A stretch of DNA of 64,000 nucleotides from Paraburkholderia phenoliruptrix (GTDB lineage: Bacteria > Pseudomonadota > Gammaproteobacteria > Burkholderiales > Burkholderiaceae), in the NCBI RefSeq assembly GCF_019511605.1, contig NZ_JAEUAV010000005.1:186001-250000 (forward strand), read 5' to 3'. A model generated the notes under the pieces. The model saw nothing but the letters and a program-made list of their open reading frames with translations. It did not search any database and had not been told where the DNA came from. Made by a program: the position numbers and the translations under genes. Shown here piece after piece: positions 1-9,149 of the stretch; the first letter of the stretch is position 1, and each line of letters starts with the position of its first letter.

Positions 1-39
1 TGCCGTACGAGCGGCCGATACGATCACAACATCAGTCAT
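1..39 (-). CDS. phaA: Acetyl-CoA acetyltransferase (beta-ketothiolase), first 13 codons only
   Basis: Only the N-terminus is inside the window. The 13 codons read MTDVVIVSAARTA, the usual opening of thiolase-family acetyl-CoA acetyltransferases. A good ribosome binding site (GGAGGA) lies about 7 bases upstream of the ATG at 39. The gene follows phaC on the same strand, the standard phaC-phaA order, in which PhaA condenses two acetyl-CoA on the way to 3-hydroxybutyryl-CoA. The identification rests on 13 residues plus position, so it is probable rather than certain. Confidence 0.75.
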   Translation of the reverse strand, partial: MTDVVIVSAARTA

Positions 40-158
40 TTCCATATCCTCCGGGCTTGCCGGTCAATGCGACCGCGGCCCGTCAAGTTAAAAATCTCGT
101 TGCTCGTGAATGGTGAAAGAGCCAGCTTGCTTCGTTGCGTCCGGTCCGCGCGAACGCC

Positions 159-2081
159 CTACTCCCGCTGCCGCACGTAGCGCCCCGGCGCCGGCTCGAT
201 GACCGGGAAGTCCTGCGAACCCGCCGCGGCGCGCGGCTTGATCTTCTTGCCGCCGTACTGGTCGAGCCAGGCGGTCCACTCGGGCCACCAGCTTCCGGGT
301 ACCTCTTTCGCGGCGCCGAGCCATTCGTCCGGGTCCTCGGGCAAGGTCGTCGCGTCGCTCTCGAGCGTCCAGTAACTGCGCTTCTTTTTCGCGGGCGGAT
401 TGATCACGCCGGCGATATGACCCGACGCGCCGAGCACGAACTTCAACGGCCCGGTGAGCAGCGGCGCCGACGCATAGGCCGATTGCCACGGCACGATGTG
501 ATCTTCGCGCGAACCGTAGATGAAGGTGGGCACGTCGATCTTCGACAGGTCCACTGGCTCGCCGCAGGTGGTCACCGCGCCCGGCTCGCGCAGACGGTTC
601 TCGAGGTACGTGTTGCGCAGATACCAGACGTACATGGGACCCGGCAGGCTGGTGGAGTCGCTGTTCCAGTACAGCAGGTCGAACGGCACCGGCGTGCGTC
701 CCTTCAGATAATTGTCGACGACATAGTTCCACACCAGGTCGTTCGGTCGCAGGAACGAAAACGTGTTCGCGAACTCGATGCCGCGCATGAGTCCCGGCGG
801 CGCGCCGTTCTTGCCGCCGATGGTCTGCTCGCGCATTTGCACGTGCGCCTCGTCGACGAAAATGTCGAGCACGCCGGTGTCCGCGAAATCGAGCATTGCG
901 GTGAGCAGGGTCATGGACGCGGCCGGATGTTCGCCGCGCGCCGCCGCCACCGCGAGCGCCGTGGCGAGCAGCGTGCCGCCGACGCAGAAACCGAGCGTAT
1001 TGATCTGCTCGCGGCCGCTGATGCTGCTGACCGTTTGCATGGCCGTGAGCACGCCTTCGCTCACGTAGTCGTCCCAGGTTTTATGCGCGATGGACGCGTC
1101 CGCATTGCGCCACGAAATGAGGAACACCTGGTGCCCAGAATCGAGTGCATGGGCGACGAGCGAATTCTCCGGCTGCAGATCGAGAATGTAGTACTTGTTG
1201 ATGCAAGGCGGCACGATGAGAAGCGGCCGCTCGCGCACGGTCGCCGTGCGCGGCTTGTACTGGATCAACTGGATCAGGTCGTTTTCGAACACGACCGAGC
1301 CTTCGGTGGTCGCGAGGTTTTCGCCGACCACGAAGCGCGATTCATCAGTTTGCGAAATCTTGCCGCGCTGCATGTCGGCGAGCAGATTCATCACGCCCTG
1401 GCGCAAGCTCTCGCCCTGGCTTTCGAGCAAGGTCTTTTGCGCTTCCGGATTCAACGCGAGGAAATTGCTCGGCGATGCAGCAGCCGTCCATTGCTGAACC
1501 GCGAAGCGGATGCGCTCGCGCACCTTCGGCTCGGCTTCGAGCGCATCGACCATTTCCTGCAGATAGCGCGCATTCAGCAGATACCAGGCGGCGGTGAACG
1601 CAAAGGCCGGCGTGGCGCTCCATGCGTCCGAGCTGAAGCGGCGGTCCTTGAGTTCGGGCGCCTTGGGCGCCGCGCCGCCGCTCGCCTGCTGCAGCAGCAC
1701 CATCGCTTCACGCGTGTAATCGGCTTGCAGTTTCTGCAGACGCTCAGGTGGAATTGCCGCGGCCGGCAGATTGAAACCGGCGAGAGACTGCATGCCGGGC
1801 ATTGCGCCGGCCACGAGTTTGCTGAAGTCAGGCATGCCAGGAAACGACGATATGGACGGCAGAGCCCACGCAGCGGCGCCCGGCATGGAAGGAACCTGCG
1901 GCATGGCAAACGGCACGCCTTGAGCGCCAGCCGCTGTACCGAACGAACGCCATGCGTTTAACCATGCGTCGAAAAATTGTTGCATGCCCGCGGCCGGTGT
2001 CGCGCCGCTGGTGTCGGCCTGCTGCGTTTGCTCCTTCGAGGAGTCGGTGCTGGGGGAAGCTGAGGAATGAGAAGCTGCCAT
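159..2081 (-). CDS. phaC: Class I polyhydroxyalkanoate synthase PhaC
   Basis: Polymerises 3-hydroxyacyl-CoA into polyhydroxyalkanoate at the surface of storage granules. The product is 640 residues, slightly longer than the usual 560-600 for class I because of an Ser/Thr/Gln-rich N-terminus. The lipase-like box G-F-C-V-G-G carries the catalytic Cys. The catalytic Asp and His are seen in YGSREDHIVPW and GASGHIAGVINPP. I start at the ATG at 2081 (MAASHSS); the frame stays open to 2222, but those extra residues look non-native and the start has only a weak AGGT ribosome site. phaA follows 119 bases downstream, so the two are probably co-transcribed. Confidence 0.95.
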   Translation of the reverse strand: MAASHSSASPSTDSSKEQTQQADTSGATPAAGMQQFFDAWLNAWRSFGTAAGAQGVPFAMPQVPSMPGAAAWALPSISSFPGMPDFSKLVAGAMPGMQSLAGFNLPAAAIPPERLQKLQADYTREAMVLLQQASGGAAPKAPELKDRRFSSDAWSATPAFAFTAAWYLLNARYLQEMVDALEAEPKVRERIRFAVQQWTAAASPSNFLALNPEAQKTLLESQGESLRQGVMNLLADMQRGKISQTDESRFVVGENLATTEGSVVFENDLIQLIQYKPRTATVRERPLLIVPPCINKYYILDLQPENSLVAHALDSGHQVFLISWRNADASIAHKTWDDYVSEGVLTAMQTVSSISGREQINTLGFCVGGTLLATALAVAAARGEHPAASMTLLTAMLDFADTGVLDIFVDEAHVQMREQTIGGKNGAPPGLMRGIEFANTFSFLRPNDLVWNYVVDNYLKGRTPVPFDLLYWNSDSTSLPGPMYVWYLRNTYLENRLREPGAVTTCGEPVDLSKIDVPTFIYGSREDHIVPWQSAYASAPLLTGPLKFVLGASGHIAGVINPPAKKKRSYWTLESDATTLPEDPDEWLGAAKEVPGSWWPEWTAWLDQYGGKKIKPRAAAGSQDFPVIEPAPGRYVRQRE

Positions 2082-2523
2082 ACCTGCTTTTGACCGGTGA
2101 GTCCTTGCGGACGGTTGAGAGGCAGGTTCTTGCGCACGTGGGCGATCGCTCGCGACCTCGTCACGCCCTGTCCCATGTACGAGGAGCTGTGGGGAACATT
2201 CTTGCTCCCCATCGCAAGGCATGTCAATGCTCGTTCCCGATTTTGCCGCAGTGCGATAGTTTTTTAATTATCGTTTTCCCTGTAGGACGCACAGGCCTTT
2301 TCGGACATATGTCAATTGAATGGCGGATACTGAAAAAACGCTGTATCGCCACGCTTGATTCACATGAACGAGTCATGCGGCACATCGGCAACTGGCCGGG
2401 CGCGGCGCCCTCGCGACGCCTTCCGGCAGTGCAGCAAAAACGCGCGGCCGGGTGCACAACCAACTTACCGATCTGCGATGCACGCAGCGACCCTGCGGGC
2501 ACTGCCGCGCCATGGTCCTGTTG
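2082..2523. other. Intergenic region between phaC and pgeF
   Basis: This is a 442-base gap upstream of phaC and downstream of pgeF. Apart from the candidate phaC promoter I see no convincing gene, terminator or repeat. An AT-rich patch (around 2263-2275) stands out in otherwise GC-rich DNA and could belong to a second promoter. Confidence 0.6.
2198..2227 (-). promoter_or_regulatory. Candidate sigma-70 promoter for phaC
   Basis: On the minus strand a perfect TTGACA (2227-2222) is followed after 18 bases by AAGAAT (2203-2198), which matches four of six -10 bases. This would give a leader of about 110 bases before the phaC ATG at 2081. Other promoters in the 440-base gap cannot be excluded. Confidence 0.35.
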
Positions 2524-3387
2524 TCAATCGCCGAGCGTCTGCGCTTGGTCATCCAGCCAGATCAGCGCGGCCATGCGCCCTGTCTCGCGGTCGCGGCGGT
2601 ACGAGTAGAAGCGCTCGCGCTCGTTGACCGTGCACATGTCGCCACCCACGACGCGCGTGACGCCGAGCCGCTGCAAGCGCAGGCGCGCCAGCGTGGGAAG
2701 GTCCGCCAGATATTTTCCGGCGTTGCGCGGATGCGCGGCGAACGCGGCTGCGGTCGCGTCGCGTTCGTCGGCCTGGGCGGCGTTCATGAAAGCGTCGCGT
2801 ACGTCCGGCCCCACTTCGAACGACTCAGGGCCGATGCACGGCCCGAGATACGCATGCAGCGCACTCGGCTCCACGCCGGCCAATGCGGCGACACGACTGG
2901 CCGTCTGCTCGACGATGCCTGCCGCAAGGCCGCGCCATCCGGCGTGCGCGGCACCCACCGCGCGCCCCGCCTCGTCGCACAAAAGCACCGGCATGCAGTC
3001 CGCCACCATCACCACGCAGGCTATGCCCGCGCGGTCGGTCACGCTTGCATCCGCTTCCGGCGGCGTACCGTTTGTCTGCGCTGCGCGCAGCGCGTCCTCG
3101 GCCCGAAGAATCTGCGCGCCGTGCACCTGCGCAAGCCAGGCCGCCTCGCTCACCCCGGCGAGCGCAAGCAGGCGTGCCCGATTAGCCGCGACGGCGGCTG
3201 GGTCGTCACCGGACTTCATGCCCAGATTGAGGCCGCCGGGCTGGTCTGCTCCATCTTGCCAGCGGCCGAACGGCGGCCCGCTCACGCCGCCGCGGCGCGT
3301 CGTGACGAGCGCGCGCACGCGCGGCGCAACGTTCCATGCGGGTTGCACGACGTCGGCAAAACTCAGTTCGGGCAGGCTTGTCATCAT
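2524..3387 (-). CDS. pgeF: PgeF/YfiH-family protein (multicopper polyphenol oxidase laccase domain; peptidoglycan editing factor)
   Basis: Member of the YfiH/DUF152 family, whose E. coli member removes wrongly incorporated L-Ser from UDP-MurNAc peptide precursors; older annotations call it a laccase. At 287 residues it is slightly longer than the usual 240-260. Family hallmarks visible are [11 protein letters not shown] near the N-terminus, [13 protein letters not shown] around residues 125-140, [13 protein letters not shown] just after, and [12 protein letters not shown]. These hold the conserved His/Cys/His metal or catalytic set. The ATG at 3387 overlaps the rluD stop codon, so it is translationally coupled to rluD. 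Confidence 0.9.
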   Translation of the reverse strand: MMTSLPELSFADVVQPAWNVAPRVRALVTTRRGGVSGPPFGRWQDGADQPGGLNLGMKSGDDPAAVAANRARLLALAGVSEAAWLAQVHGAQILRAEDALRAAQTNGTPPEADASVTDRAGIACVVMVADCMPVLLCDEAGRAVGAAHAGWRGLAAGIVEQTASRVAALAGVEPSALHAYLGPCIGPESFEVGPDVRDAFMNAAQADERDATAAAFAAHPRNAGKYLADLPTLARLRLQRLGVTRVVGGDMCTVNERERFYSYRRDRETGRMAALIWLDDQAQTLGD

Positions 3388-4676
3388 GCGCGGTCATCCT
3401 CGTCTTGCGTGCGGTGGGAGTCGGCTTCGGCTTCGTCGTATTCGTCGTATTGGTCGTCTTGGTCGAGCTCCATCGGCTCGTCGCCGGACGCTGCTTCGTA
3501 GCCGTCGTCCTCATAGTACGTGTCGTCGAATTCGCCTGCATCGTCGCGACCAAGGCCGAGCGCCGCCGACAGCGCCGCCATGTCTTCGGGCACGTCCGCG
3601 CGCCATTGCATGCTGCGGCCGGTTTTCGGATGAATCAGGCCGAGGCGCCACGCATGCAGCGCCTGGCGCGCGAACTCGCCTGGCAGCGGCGTGACCGAGC
3701 GCTTGCCGCGCGCGCGCCCATATACGGGATCGCCGAGCAGCGGATGGCCGATATGCGCGCAGTGCACGCGAATCTGATGCGTGCGGCCGGTTTCGAGATC
3801 GCAGTGAATGGCGGTCACCGGCTGCCGTTGCCAGATCGCCGTGTCCACGCGCCGGAAATGCGTGCGCGCCGGTTTGCCCGAGGCGCCCGTAACCACTGCC
3901 ATGCGCGTGCGCTCACGCGGATCGCGGCCGATCGGCGCGTCGATCGTGCCTTCTTCGGGCATGTTGCCCCACACGAGCGCGAGGTAGCGGCGCTTCACCG
4001 TGCGCGCCTGCAGTTGCCGCACGAGGTCGGTCTGCGCCTCGAGCGTGCGCGCGACCACCATCAGACCTGAGGTTTCCTTGTCGAGCCGATGCACGATGCC
4101 CGCGCGCGGCAGACCGGCCGCCGCGTCGCCGTAGCGGTACAGCAGACCGTTCAGCACCGTGCCGCTCCAATTGCCGGCCGCCGGGTGCACGACCATGCCG
4201 GCCGGCTTGTTGATGACGACGAGCGTGTCGTCCTCGAACACGATCTCGAGCGGCACCGGCTCGGGCGTGAACGCGAGCTGCTCGGGCAGCAGATCCGGCA
4301 CGAGTTCGATGCTCGCACCAAGCGGCACCGGCTGGCGAATCTTTGCGGGCTTGCCGTCGATGCGCACGCGCTCCGCCTCGATCCAGCTTTGCAGACGGTT
4401 GCGCGAGAATTCGGGAAACACGCGCGCGAGCACCTTGTCCAGACGCTCGCCCGCCAGCTCGTCGGGCACGACGACGGTGCGCGGCGTTTCGTCGGTGACG
4501 CGGTTCGCGACGCTCGGCACGGCGCTCGCCAGCGCGGCCTTGCGAAGCGCCTCGGCGCCCAGGTCGTCGTCTAGCGAATCGGGCCCCAACGCGTCGGCGG
4601 GGTCGGCGCTTACGTTATAATCTTCGTTGCTATTCCGGGCACCGGTTGCAGCGCCTGGAGTATTTGAGCGGGTCAT
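3384..4676 (-). CDS. rluD: 23S rRNA pseudouridine synthase, RluD family
   Basis: Isomerises uridines of helix 69 in 23S rRNA (1911/1915/1917 in E. coli) to pseudouridine. An S4 RNA-binding domain lies at about residues 75-110 ([18 protein letters not shown]), followed by the synthase domain with the catalytic Asp in [15 protein letters not shown] near residue 200. At 430 residues it is about 100 longer than E. coli RluD: a 65-residue N-terminal stretch precedes S4, and a C-terminal tail of about 50 residues is packed with Asp, Glu and Tyr. No good ribosome site precedes the ATG at 4676, so the exact start is uncertain. pgeF overlaps its stop codon. Confidence 0.92.
   Translation of the reverse strand: MTRSNTPGAATGARNSNEDYNVSADPADALGPDSLDDDLGAEALRKAALASAVPSVANRVTDETPRTVVVPDELAGERLDKVLARVFPEFSRNRLQSWIEAERVRIDGKPAKIRQPVPLGASIELVPDLLPEQLAFTPEPVPLEIVFEDDTLVVINKPAGMVVHPAAGNWSGTVLNGLLYRYGDAAAGLPRAGIVHRLDKETSGLMVVARTLEAQTDLVRQLQARTVKRRYLALVWGNMPEEGTIDAPIGRDPRERTRMAVVTGASGKPARTHFRRVDTAIWQRQPVTAIHCDLETGRTHQIRVHCAHIGHPLLGDPVYGRARGKRSVTPLPGEFARQALHAWRLGLIHPKTGRSMQWRADVPEDMAALSAALGLGRDDAGEFDDTYYEDDGYEAASGDEPMELDQDDQYDEYDEAEADSHRTQDEDDRA
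4616..4621 (+). promoter_or_regulatory. Candidate -10 element (TATAAT) for bamD
   Basis: A consensus TATAAT sits at 4616-4621, preceded by a T in an otherwise GC-rich stretch, about 95 bases upstream of the chosen bamD ATG. No good -35 is visible at 16-18 bases. If the rluD start at 4676 is right, this promoter lies inside rluD's 5' codons. Confidence 0.5.
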
Positions 4677-4714
4677 TGAGTCTGGGTCACCTGGACGTAA
4701 AGCTAGACTGGAAA

Positions 4715-5575
4715 ATGCGAGCCTTGAACACCATCACTAAAGCGGCGATCAATTTGAAGGCCATGAAGAGCGCGGCCCGGAAAGTGGCCGGATACATTGC
4801 GTGTGCCGCAGCCGTCGCGGTTGTTGCGGCTTGCCACGGCCTGCCGGAGAAGACCGACGAAACGGCAACGTGGAACAACAACAAATTATATACGGAGGCG
4901 AACGACGCCCTGAACGGCGGCGACTACGGCAAGTGCGCGAAATACTTCGAAATGCTCGAAGGCCGCGACCCGTTCGGCCACTTCGCACAGCAGGCGCAGA
5001 TCAACGTTGCGTACTGCAACTGGAAAGACAATGAAACCGCGGCCGCAGACCAGGCTATCGACCGCTTCATCCAGCTGCACCCGGATCATCCGGACATTGC
5101 CTACGCGTACTACCTGAAGGGCATGATCCACTTCAACGACGACCTCGGTCTGTTCGGCCGCTTTTCCGGTCAGGACATGAGCGAGCGCGATCCCAAGTCG
5201 CTGCGCGAGTCGTACGACGCCTTCAAGGTGGTGGTGGACCGGTACCCGAACAGCAAATACGCGCCGGACGCCGCGCAACGCATGCGCTACATCGTGAACG
5301 CGCTTGCCTCGCACGAAGTGCACGCGGCTGACTACTACTACCGCCGCGGCGCCTATGTCGCCGCCATCAACCGCGCGCAGCTCGCGTTGAAGGAATACAA
5401 GAACGCGCCGGCTATCGAAGACGCGCTGCACATCATGATGCTGTCGTACGAAAAGCTGAACCAGCCGCAACTCGCCGACGACACGAAGCGCGTGCTCGCC
5501 GGTACCTTCCCGGACAGCCCTTATGTCACGGGTCGGCCGAGGCCGGGCAAGGAAAAGTCGTGGTGGCAGTTCTAA
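4715..5575 (+). CDS. bamD: Outer membrane assembly lipoprotein BamD (ComL/YfiO)
   Basis: Essential lipoprotein of the BAM complex that folds and inserts beta-barrel outer-membrane proteins. A signal peptide ends in the lipobox VAAC, so the mature protein begins at that Cys, followed by [10 protein letters not shown]. The rest is a run of TPR helices ([47 protein letters not shown]). With the ATG at 4715 it has 286 residues; ATG 4763 would also keep the whole signal peptide and is a real alternative, since neither has a well-spaced ribosome site. It is divergent from rluD and ends in a 9-bp tandem repeat followed by a hairpin terminator. Confidence 0.93.
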   Translation: MRALNTITKAAINLKAMKSAARKVAGYIACAAAVAVVAACHGLPEKTDETATWNNNKLYTEANDALNGGDYGKCAKYFEMLEGRDPFGHFAQQAQINVAYCNWKDNETAAADQAIDRFIQLHPDHPDIAYAYYLKGMIHFNDDLGLFGRFSGQDMSERDPKSLRESYDAFKVVVDRYPNSKYAPDAAQRMRYIVNALASHEVHAADYYYRRGAYVAAINRAQLALKEYKNAPAIEDALHIMMLSYEKLNQPQLADDTKRVLAGTFPDSPYVTGRPRPGKEKSWWQF

Positions 5576-5634
5576 GCCGCTTAGGCCGCTTAGGCCGCTT
5601 AGGCCGCTTAGGCCGCTTAGGCCGCTTAAGCCGC
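5572..5634 (+). repeat. 9-bp tandem repeat starting at the bamD stop codon
   Basis: Five perfect copies of TTAGGCCGC (5581-5625) are flanked by degenerate copies at 5572-5580 (CTAAGCCGC) and 5626-5634 (TTAAGCCGC). The first degenerate copy contains the bamD TAA stop. The array sits between the stop codon and the hairpin terminator. Confidence 0.97.
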
Positions 5635-5670
5635 GCGCCGGTCTGAAACCGGCTCAAGATTGCTTCACGA

Positions 5671-5705
5671 CAAAACGCCACGACTTCGCAGTCGTGGCGT
5701 TTTTG
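5671..5705. terminator. Hairpin terminator between bamD and rlmD, probably bidirectional
   Basis: AACGCCACGAC (5674-5684) pairs with GTCGTGGCGTT (5691-5701) around a 6-base loop and is followed by a T-run on plus. A short A-run precedes the stem, so it may also act on the minus strand at the end of rlmD (stop at 5748). Confidence 0.88.
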
Positions 5706-5747
5706 CTTTATGCACGAGCCCAAAGCGCGTGCGCGTGGTGCGCGGAA

Positions 5748-7178
5748 TCAGTCGCGCTCGAATAGCGCAATCGACTCCACATGCGAAGTGTGCGGGAACA
5801 TGTTGACGACGCCCGCACCCACCAGCCGGTAGCCCGCCTCGTGCACGAGCAGGCCCGAGTCGCGGGCAAGCGTCGACGGATTACACGACACGTAGACAAT
5901 GCGCGCGGGCAGCGGCCCGGTGCCGCTCTGCGCGATCTCGGCCAGCGCCTTGGCGACGGCCAGTGCGCCTTCGCGTGGCGGATCGATCAGGAACTTGTCG
6001 AAATGGCCGAGCGCGCGCAGGTCGTCGGCAGTGACTTCGAACAGATTGCGGCAGGCAAACGACGTATGCCCCGCCACGCCGTTCAGCTCTGCGTTCGCGA
6101 GAGCGCGCGTGGTCAGCACTTCGCTGCCCTCGATGCCCACCACCTCTTTCGCGATACGCGCGAGCGGCAGCGTGAAATTGCCGATCCCGCAGAACAGATC
6201 GAGCACGCGGTCCGTGCGCGCGGGCGCGAGCAAGCGCAGCGCGCGGCCCACCAGCACGCGGTTGATTGCGTGGTTGACCTGCGTGAAGTCGGTCGGCTTG
6301 AACGGCATGCGAATGTCGAATTCGGGCAGCGTGTAGTCGAGCTGCACGTCGAGCGGATACAGCGGCGTGACCGTGTCCGGGCCGCCGGGCTGAATCCAGA
6401 ACTGCACCTTGTGCTCGTCGGCGAACTCGCGCAGCACCTGCTCGTCTGCCTCGGTCAACGGCTCGAGGTTGCGCACCACGAGCGCGGTAACCGACGAGCC
6501 GACCGCGAGTTCCAACTGCGGCATGCGGTCGTAAATGGACAGCTTGCGCACCATGAAGCGCAGCGGCATCAGCATGGCCGACACATGCGGCGGCAGCACC
6601 TCGCAGGTTTTCATGTCTGCGATATAGCTGCTCTTTTTCTCATGAAAGCCGATGCGCATGCCGCCTTTCTCCGGCAGAAAGCGCACCGCGAGACGCGCGC
6701 GATAGCGGTAGCCCCATGCCGGTCCGTGAATCGGCCGGAACACGGTTTCCGGGCGCAGCTTCGCAAGATGCAGAAGGTTGTCTTCGAGCACGCGCTGCTT
6801 CACCGCTACCTGCGCGCGAATGTCCAGATGCTGCATCGAGCAGCCGCCGCAAATGGCAAAGTAAGCGCATTTCGGCTTGGTGCGGATCACGCTTTCGCGG
6901 AACACCTGAACGACTTCGGCCTGCTCGAACTTCGGCTTGCTGCGATGCGTCGAGTAGCTCACGCGCTCGCCGGGCAGCGCGCCTTCGACAAAGATCACCT
7001 TGCCGGGCGTGCCGTCCTCGGTCTCGACGCGGCCAACGCCGCGCGCTTCCATGTCGAGCGAAACGATTTCGACGACCGGCTCATTGCCGGTCGGCACGAG
7101 CGGAGCAGCCGCGGCGGGCGCCTTGTGGTACCTGGACGGGCGCTTCGGCGAGCGACGGTGGGGGGCAGTTCGGGACAC
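5748..7178 (-). CDS. rlmD: 23S rRNA (uracil(1939)-C(5))-methyltransferase RlmD
   Basis: SAM-dependent methylation of U1939 in 23S rRNA (RumA family). A TRAM-like domain covers about residues 35-90. The iron-sulfur cluster ligands are seen as [10 protein letters not shown] plus a downstream Cys. The methyltransferase domain carries [14 protein letters not shown] (SAM binding), DPPREGA and [11 protein letters not shown] with the catalytic Cys. The 476-residue length is normal. The start is GTG at 7178, chosen because AGGAAG lies 7 bases upstream. It converges with bamD. Confidence 0.94.
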   Translation of the reverse strand: MSRTAPHRRSPKRPSRYHKAPAAAAPLVPTGNEPVVEIVSLDMEARGVGRVETEDGTPGKVIFVEGALPGERVSYSTHRSKPKFEQAEVVQVFRESVIRTKPKCAYFAICGGCSMQHLDIRAQVAVKQRVLEDNLLHLAKLRPETVFRPIHGPAWGYRYRARLAVRFLPEKGGMRIGFHEKKSSYIADMKTCEVLPPHVSAMLMPLRFMVRKLSIYDRMPQLELAVGSSVTALVVRNLEPLTEADEQVLREFADEHKVQFWIQPGGPDTVTPLYPLDVQLDYTLPEFDIRMPFKPTDFTQVNHAINRVLVGRALRLLAPARTDRVLDLFCGIGNFTLPLARIAKEVVGIEGSEVLTTRALANAELNGVAGHTSFACRNLFEVTADDLRALGHFDKFLIDPPREGALAVAKALAEIAQSGTGPLPARIVYVSCNPSTLARDSGLLVHEAGYRLVGAGVVNMFPHTSHVESIALFERD

Positions 7179-7268
7179 CTGCTACTTCCTGACAAACTTG
7201 GGGAAAGGCGAGATTGTAGACGAAGCCGACGTGCGTGACGCCTCGCGCCCGTCCGCACGGGCGCACTG

Positions 7269-8045
7269 CTACTGGTCGAACGCCGCCAGATATTCTGCCC
7301 ACTGCGGCGCCGTTTCCAGCGCCAGAGCGTTCTTCACGAGGTTGATCTCGTCAGCATACTCCGCGGCGGAAAAGCCGCCGCGAATCAACTGGAAGCGGCA
7401 ATAGAGCAGATACGTATTGACGACGTCCGTCTCGCAGTAGTTGCGGATTTCTTCGATACGCCCTTCCTGGAACGCATGCCAGACCTGGCTGCCGTCCATG
7501 CCCATCTTGCCGGGAAAGCCGCACATTTTCGCGAGCGCGTCGAGCGGCGCGTTGGCGCGCGCCTGGTACATGGCGAGCACGTCCATCAGGTCGGTGTGAC
7601 GCGCGTGGTAGCGGCTGATGTAGTTGTTCCACTTGAACTCGCGGTCGTCCTCGCCGAGATCCCAGAACCGGTACGCGGGAATGCGGTTGACGAGCGCGCG
7701 GTAGTTCAGCACCGGCAGGTCGAAGCCGCCGCCGTTCCATGAAACCAGTTGCGGCGTGTACTTCTCGATCACGCGATAGAACGACTGGACGAGCGCCGCT
7801 TCGCCGTCTTCGGGGGTGCCGAGCGAGCGCACGCGAAAACCGTTGTTGTCGCGGAACACGCAGGAAATCGCGGCGATACGTTGCAGGTGATGCGGCAGAA
7901 AATCGCTGCCTGTTTTCTCGCGACGCGCGGCGAACGCGTGCTCGGCGACTTCGGCGTCGCTCATCGTGGCGGGCAAATCTTCGAGACGGCGGATGCCGGC
8001 GACATCGGGAATCGTCTCGATGTCGAAAACCAGAATAGGTGTCAT
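7269..8045 (-). CDS. 3'-5' exonuclease, PolB-like DEDDy family
   Basis: Predicted 3'-5' exonuclease related to the proofreading domain of family B DNA polymerases. The DEDD residues are visible: FDIET at the N-terminus (Asp, Glu), the Asp in SWNGGGFD, and the DEDDy pair in YCETDVVNTYLLY with Tyr preceding Asp. It has 258 residues from the ATG at 8045; a TTG one codon upstream is possible. It begins 4 bases after the rpoS stop, so it is likely translated by coupling as the last gene of the surE-pcm-nlpD-rpoS unit. Its biological substrate is unknown. Confidence 0.82.
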   Translation of the reverse strand: MTPILVFDIETIPDVAGIRRLEDLPATMSDAEVAEHAFAARREKTGSDFLPHHLQRIAAISCVFRDNNGFRVRSLGTPEDGEAALVQSFYRVIEKYTPQLVSWNGGGFDLPVLNYRALVNRIPAYRFWDLGEDDREFKWNNYISRYHARHTDLMDVLAMYQARANAPLDALAKMCGFPGKMGMDGSQVWHAFQEGRIEEIRNYCETDVVNTYLLYCRFQLIRGGFSAAEYADEINLVKNALALETAPQWAEYLAAFDQ

Positions 8046-8049
8046 CAAG

Positions 8050-9138
8050 TCAGAGAACGGCGTCTTTGCGAACGCCGTTGGAGGCGAAGAAGCGCTTTAA
8101 CCTCACGAGCGCTTCCTGTTGGATCTGGCGCACACGCTCGCGCGTGAGGCCCATTTCGTCGGCCAGCTCTTCGAGCGTGGCCGGTTCGATGTGGTTCAGA
8201 CCGAAGCGCCGTTCGATCACGTGGCGATGCTTGTCGGACAGGCGCGCAAGCCACGCACGCGTGAGCGTTTCGAGCTCGCGATGCTGAACCTCCGCGTCCG
8301 GCGACTGGCTCTGGTCGTCCGACAACAGGTCGAGCAGACTGCTGGCAGGATCGAGATCGAGCGGCGCATCCAGCGACGCCGTGTGCTCGTTCAGCGCAAG
8401 AATGTCCGTGACTTCGTCGGCGGTCTTGCCGGTCAGATAAGCAATATCGTCGATGCTGGCGTCGCGCCGCTCGGCGGCATCGCCCGAATTCATCGAATTT
8501 TTTTCCAGATGGCGCTTGGCCCGCAGCACCTGGTTGAGCTCGCGAATCACGTGCACCGGCAGCCGCACGGTGCGCGCCTGGTTCATGATCGCGCGCTCGA
8601 TGCTCTGTCGAATCCACCAGGTCGCGTAGGTAGAAAACCGGAAGCCGCGCGTGGGATCGAACTTCTCGATGGCATGCATCAAGCCGAGGTTGCCCTCTTC
8701 TATCAGATCGAGAAGCGGCACGCCGCGATTCAAATAACCCTTAGCGATGCTGACGACAAGCCGCAGGTTGCGCTCGATCATGACCTGCCGCGCTTCGAAC
8801 TCGCCCGCCTTCGCGAGACGCGAGTATTTCTGCTCTTCCTCCACAGTGAGAAGCGGCTTTACGCTGATGCGATTCAGATAGTGCTGGATGGTGTCGGCCG
8901 TCAGCTCGGCTTGCAGGAGCGCGCGGAAGTCGTCTGCGTCGGGGACCGCCTCGCTTGCACCCTCGCGGGCTTCGCCGCCCTCGCCGCTTTCTTCCGCGCC
9001 CTGACGGTCGTCGAGCTCGCGCTCCTCTGCGAGCTCTTCTTCCGCTTCCGACGCGCCGCTGTCGTCCATCGAAGCGGACGTGGCATCGCTGATCGTTTCA
9101 GATTCGGCTTGCGGCAGGCGGCGCTTCGATTTCGGCAT
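8050..9138 (-). CDS. rpoS: RNA polymerase sigma factor RpoS
   Basis: Stationary-phase and general stress sigma factor of the sigma-70 family, 362 residues. An acidic, low-complexity N-terminus (residues 20-70) precedes region 1.2. Region 2 is seen as NLRLVVSIAKGYLNRGV, LDLIEEGNLGLMHAIEKFD and FSTYATWWIRQSIERA. Region 3 begins VHVIRELNQVLRA, and region 4.2 is the helix-turn-helix TLEELADEMGLTRERVRQIQ. It lies 11 bases after nlpD; in related bacteria an rpoS promoter lies inside nlpD. Confidence 0.95.
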   Translation of the reverse strand: MPKSKRRLPQAESETISDATSASMDDSGASEAEEELAEERELDDRQGAEESGEGGEAREGASEAVPDADDFRALLQAELTADTIQHYLNRISVKPLLTVEEEQKYSRLAKAGEFEARQVMIERNLRLVVSIAKGYLNRGVPLLDLIEEGNLGLMHAIEKFDPTRGFRFSTYATWWIRQSIERAIMNQARTVRLPVHVIRELNQVLRAKRHLEKNSMNSGDAAERRDASIDDIAYLTGKTADEVTDILALNEHTASLDAPLDLDPASSLLDLLSDDQSQSPDAEVQHRELETLTRAWLARLSDKHRHVIERRFGLNHIEPATLEELADEMGLTRERVRQIQQEALVRLKRFFASNGVRKDAVL

Positions 9139-9149
9139 GGTCGTATCGC

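Noticed and set aside
5781..7238. A 485-codon open frame on plus, antisense to rlmD
   Set aside because: Its composition (Arg, His, Ala, Val) is typical of antisense shadows in high-GC genes and it has no domain; rlmD on minus has full catalytic motifs.
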